Shown here one piece after another: positions 5,289 through 5,549 of a stretch of DNA of 5,549 bases; positions within the stretch are counted from its first letter, which is position 1, and each line of letters begins with the position of its first letter. The DNA comes from Anaerolineae bacterium (lineage in GTDB: Bacteria; Chloroflexota; Anaerolineae; Aggregatilineales; UBA3940). The notes below the pieces were generated by a model, which saw nothing but the letters and a program-made list of their open reading frames with translations, was not told where the DNA came from and ran no database searches. Position numbers and translations under genes: made by a program. Where the stretch lies: contig JADZAD010000113.1 of the NCBI GenBank assembly GCA_020852775.1, positions 1 through 5,549 on the forward strand. The letters run 5' to 3'.

Positions 5289-5549
5289 TACTGATCGCGT
5301 TGGCAAGAGCCTGACGGATATCCGGAGAGATCGCCGGCTCCCAGACAGTGGGGAAGCTCGCGCGGAGCCGGGCCGCTTCATCCTGCAGGTAGCGGATATA
5401 GGCAAACATCCCGGCCATCCCCGGGTAGCCTTCCGCCGGCATTTCCGGGCCATCTCGCGCCTCGTCGAGCACCTGTGCGATTACCCCGCGCACGATCTCC
5501 CGCGCAACGGCGGCGTCGTTGAGCAGGCCAAGGTGATCCTGTGCCGCGA
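5281..5549 (-). CDS. CHAD-domain protein, C-terminal part (5' end outside window)
   Basis: The minus-strand frame is open from the window edge to a TAG at 5281 and gives the last 89 residues of a longer protein. QDHLGLLNDAAVAREIV at the start of the fragment matches the CHAD helix pattern Q-x-x-LG-x-LNDA-x-VA. The remaining helices end in a YIRYLQDEAARLRASFPTVWEP...IRQAL segment, like the last CHAD helix bundle (Y-x-x-R...F-x-x-W...FR-x-L). CHAD domains are conserved-histidine helical domains that bind inorganic polyphosphate and are often found with CYTH (triphosphate tunnel) domains or near polyphosphate enzymes. The conserved basic and histidine residues of the first CHAD repeat, and any CYTH domain, would lie outside the window. 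A GTG at 5493 could be read as a start, but the family match runs upstream of it, so this is a truncated gene and not a small one. The family call rests on pattern recognition of a short piece. Confidence 0.65.
   Translation of the reverse strand, partial: AAQDHLGLLNDAAVAREIVRGVIAQVLDEARDGPEMPAEGYPGMAGMFAYIRYLQDEAARLRASFPTVWEPAISPDIRQALANAISMV

Noticed and set aside
5064..5453. A 129-residue minus-strand frame spanning the CHAD and reductase genes
   Set aside because: It overlaps both real genes in another frame and is Arg/Pro/Ser-rich noise.

Overview
This is a GC-rich, gene-dense bacterial chromosomal window. It holds six protein-coding genes, two of them cut by the window edges, and no sign of a mobile element, CRISPR array, RNA gene or phage. 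All six products look like ordinary metabolic or housekeeping proteins. The gene types (PsuG, a bacterial adenine deaminase, a MenA-like UbiA prenyltransferase, an aldo/keto reductase, a CHAD protein) and the base composition would fit a Chloroflexota or actinobacterium-like organism, but this is a weak inference and nothing here fixes the taxon.

Left half, plus strand (1-2981): a tight cluster of the C-terminal end of one pseudouridine-5'-phosphate glycosidase, a second complete and clearly diverged glycosidase of the same family, and an adenine deaminase. The gaps are 56 and 27 bases, so the three genes are probably one operon. A GC-rich hairpin without a T-run lies between the two glycosidase genes. 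Together they point to nucleobase and modified-nucleoside breakdown: pseudouridine-5'-phosphate to uracil plus ribose-5-phosphate, and adenine to hypoxanthine plus ammonia. The pseudouridine kinase normally paired with PsuG is not in the window.

Right half, minus strand (3054-5549): three genes that converge on the first operon. From right to left they are the C-terminal part of a CHAD-domain protein, an aldo/keto reductase, and a UbiA-family membrane prenyltransferase. The reductase has its own candidate extended -10 promoter and ends at a clean intrinsic terminator. The prenyltransferase has its own candidate sigma-70-type promoter, so these two are probably separate transcription units. 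The convergent junction at about 3000-3040 carries one stem-loop with A and T tracts on both sides that can terminate both strands.

No exciting new system is evident. The points most worth a second look are the tandem diverged psuG pair, the altered active-site motifs of the adenine deaminase, and the variant second aspartate motif of the prenyltransferase. No stretch longer than about 85 bases lacks a gene.
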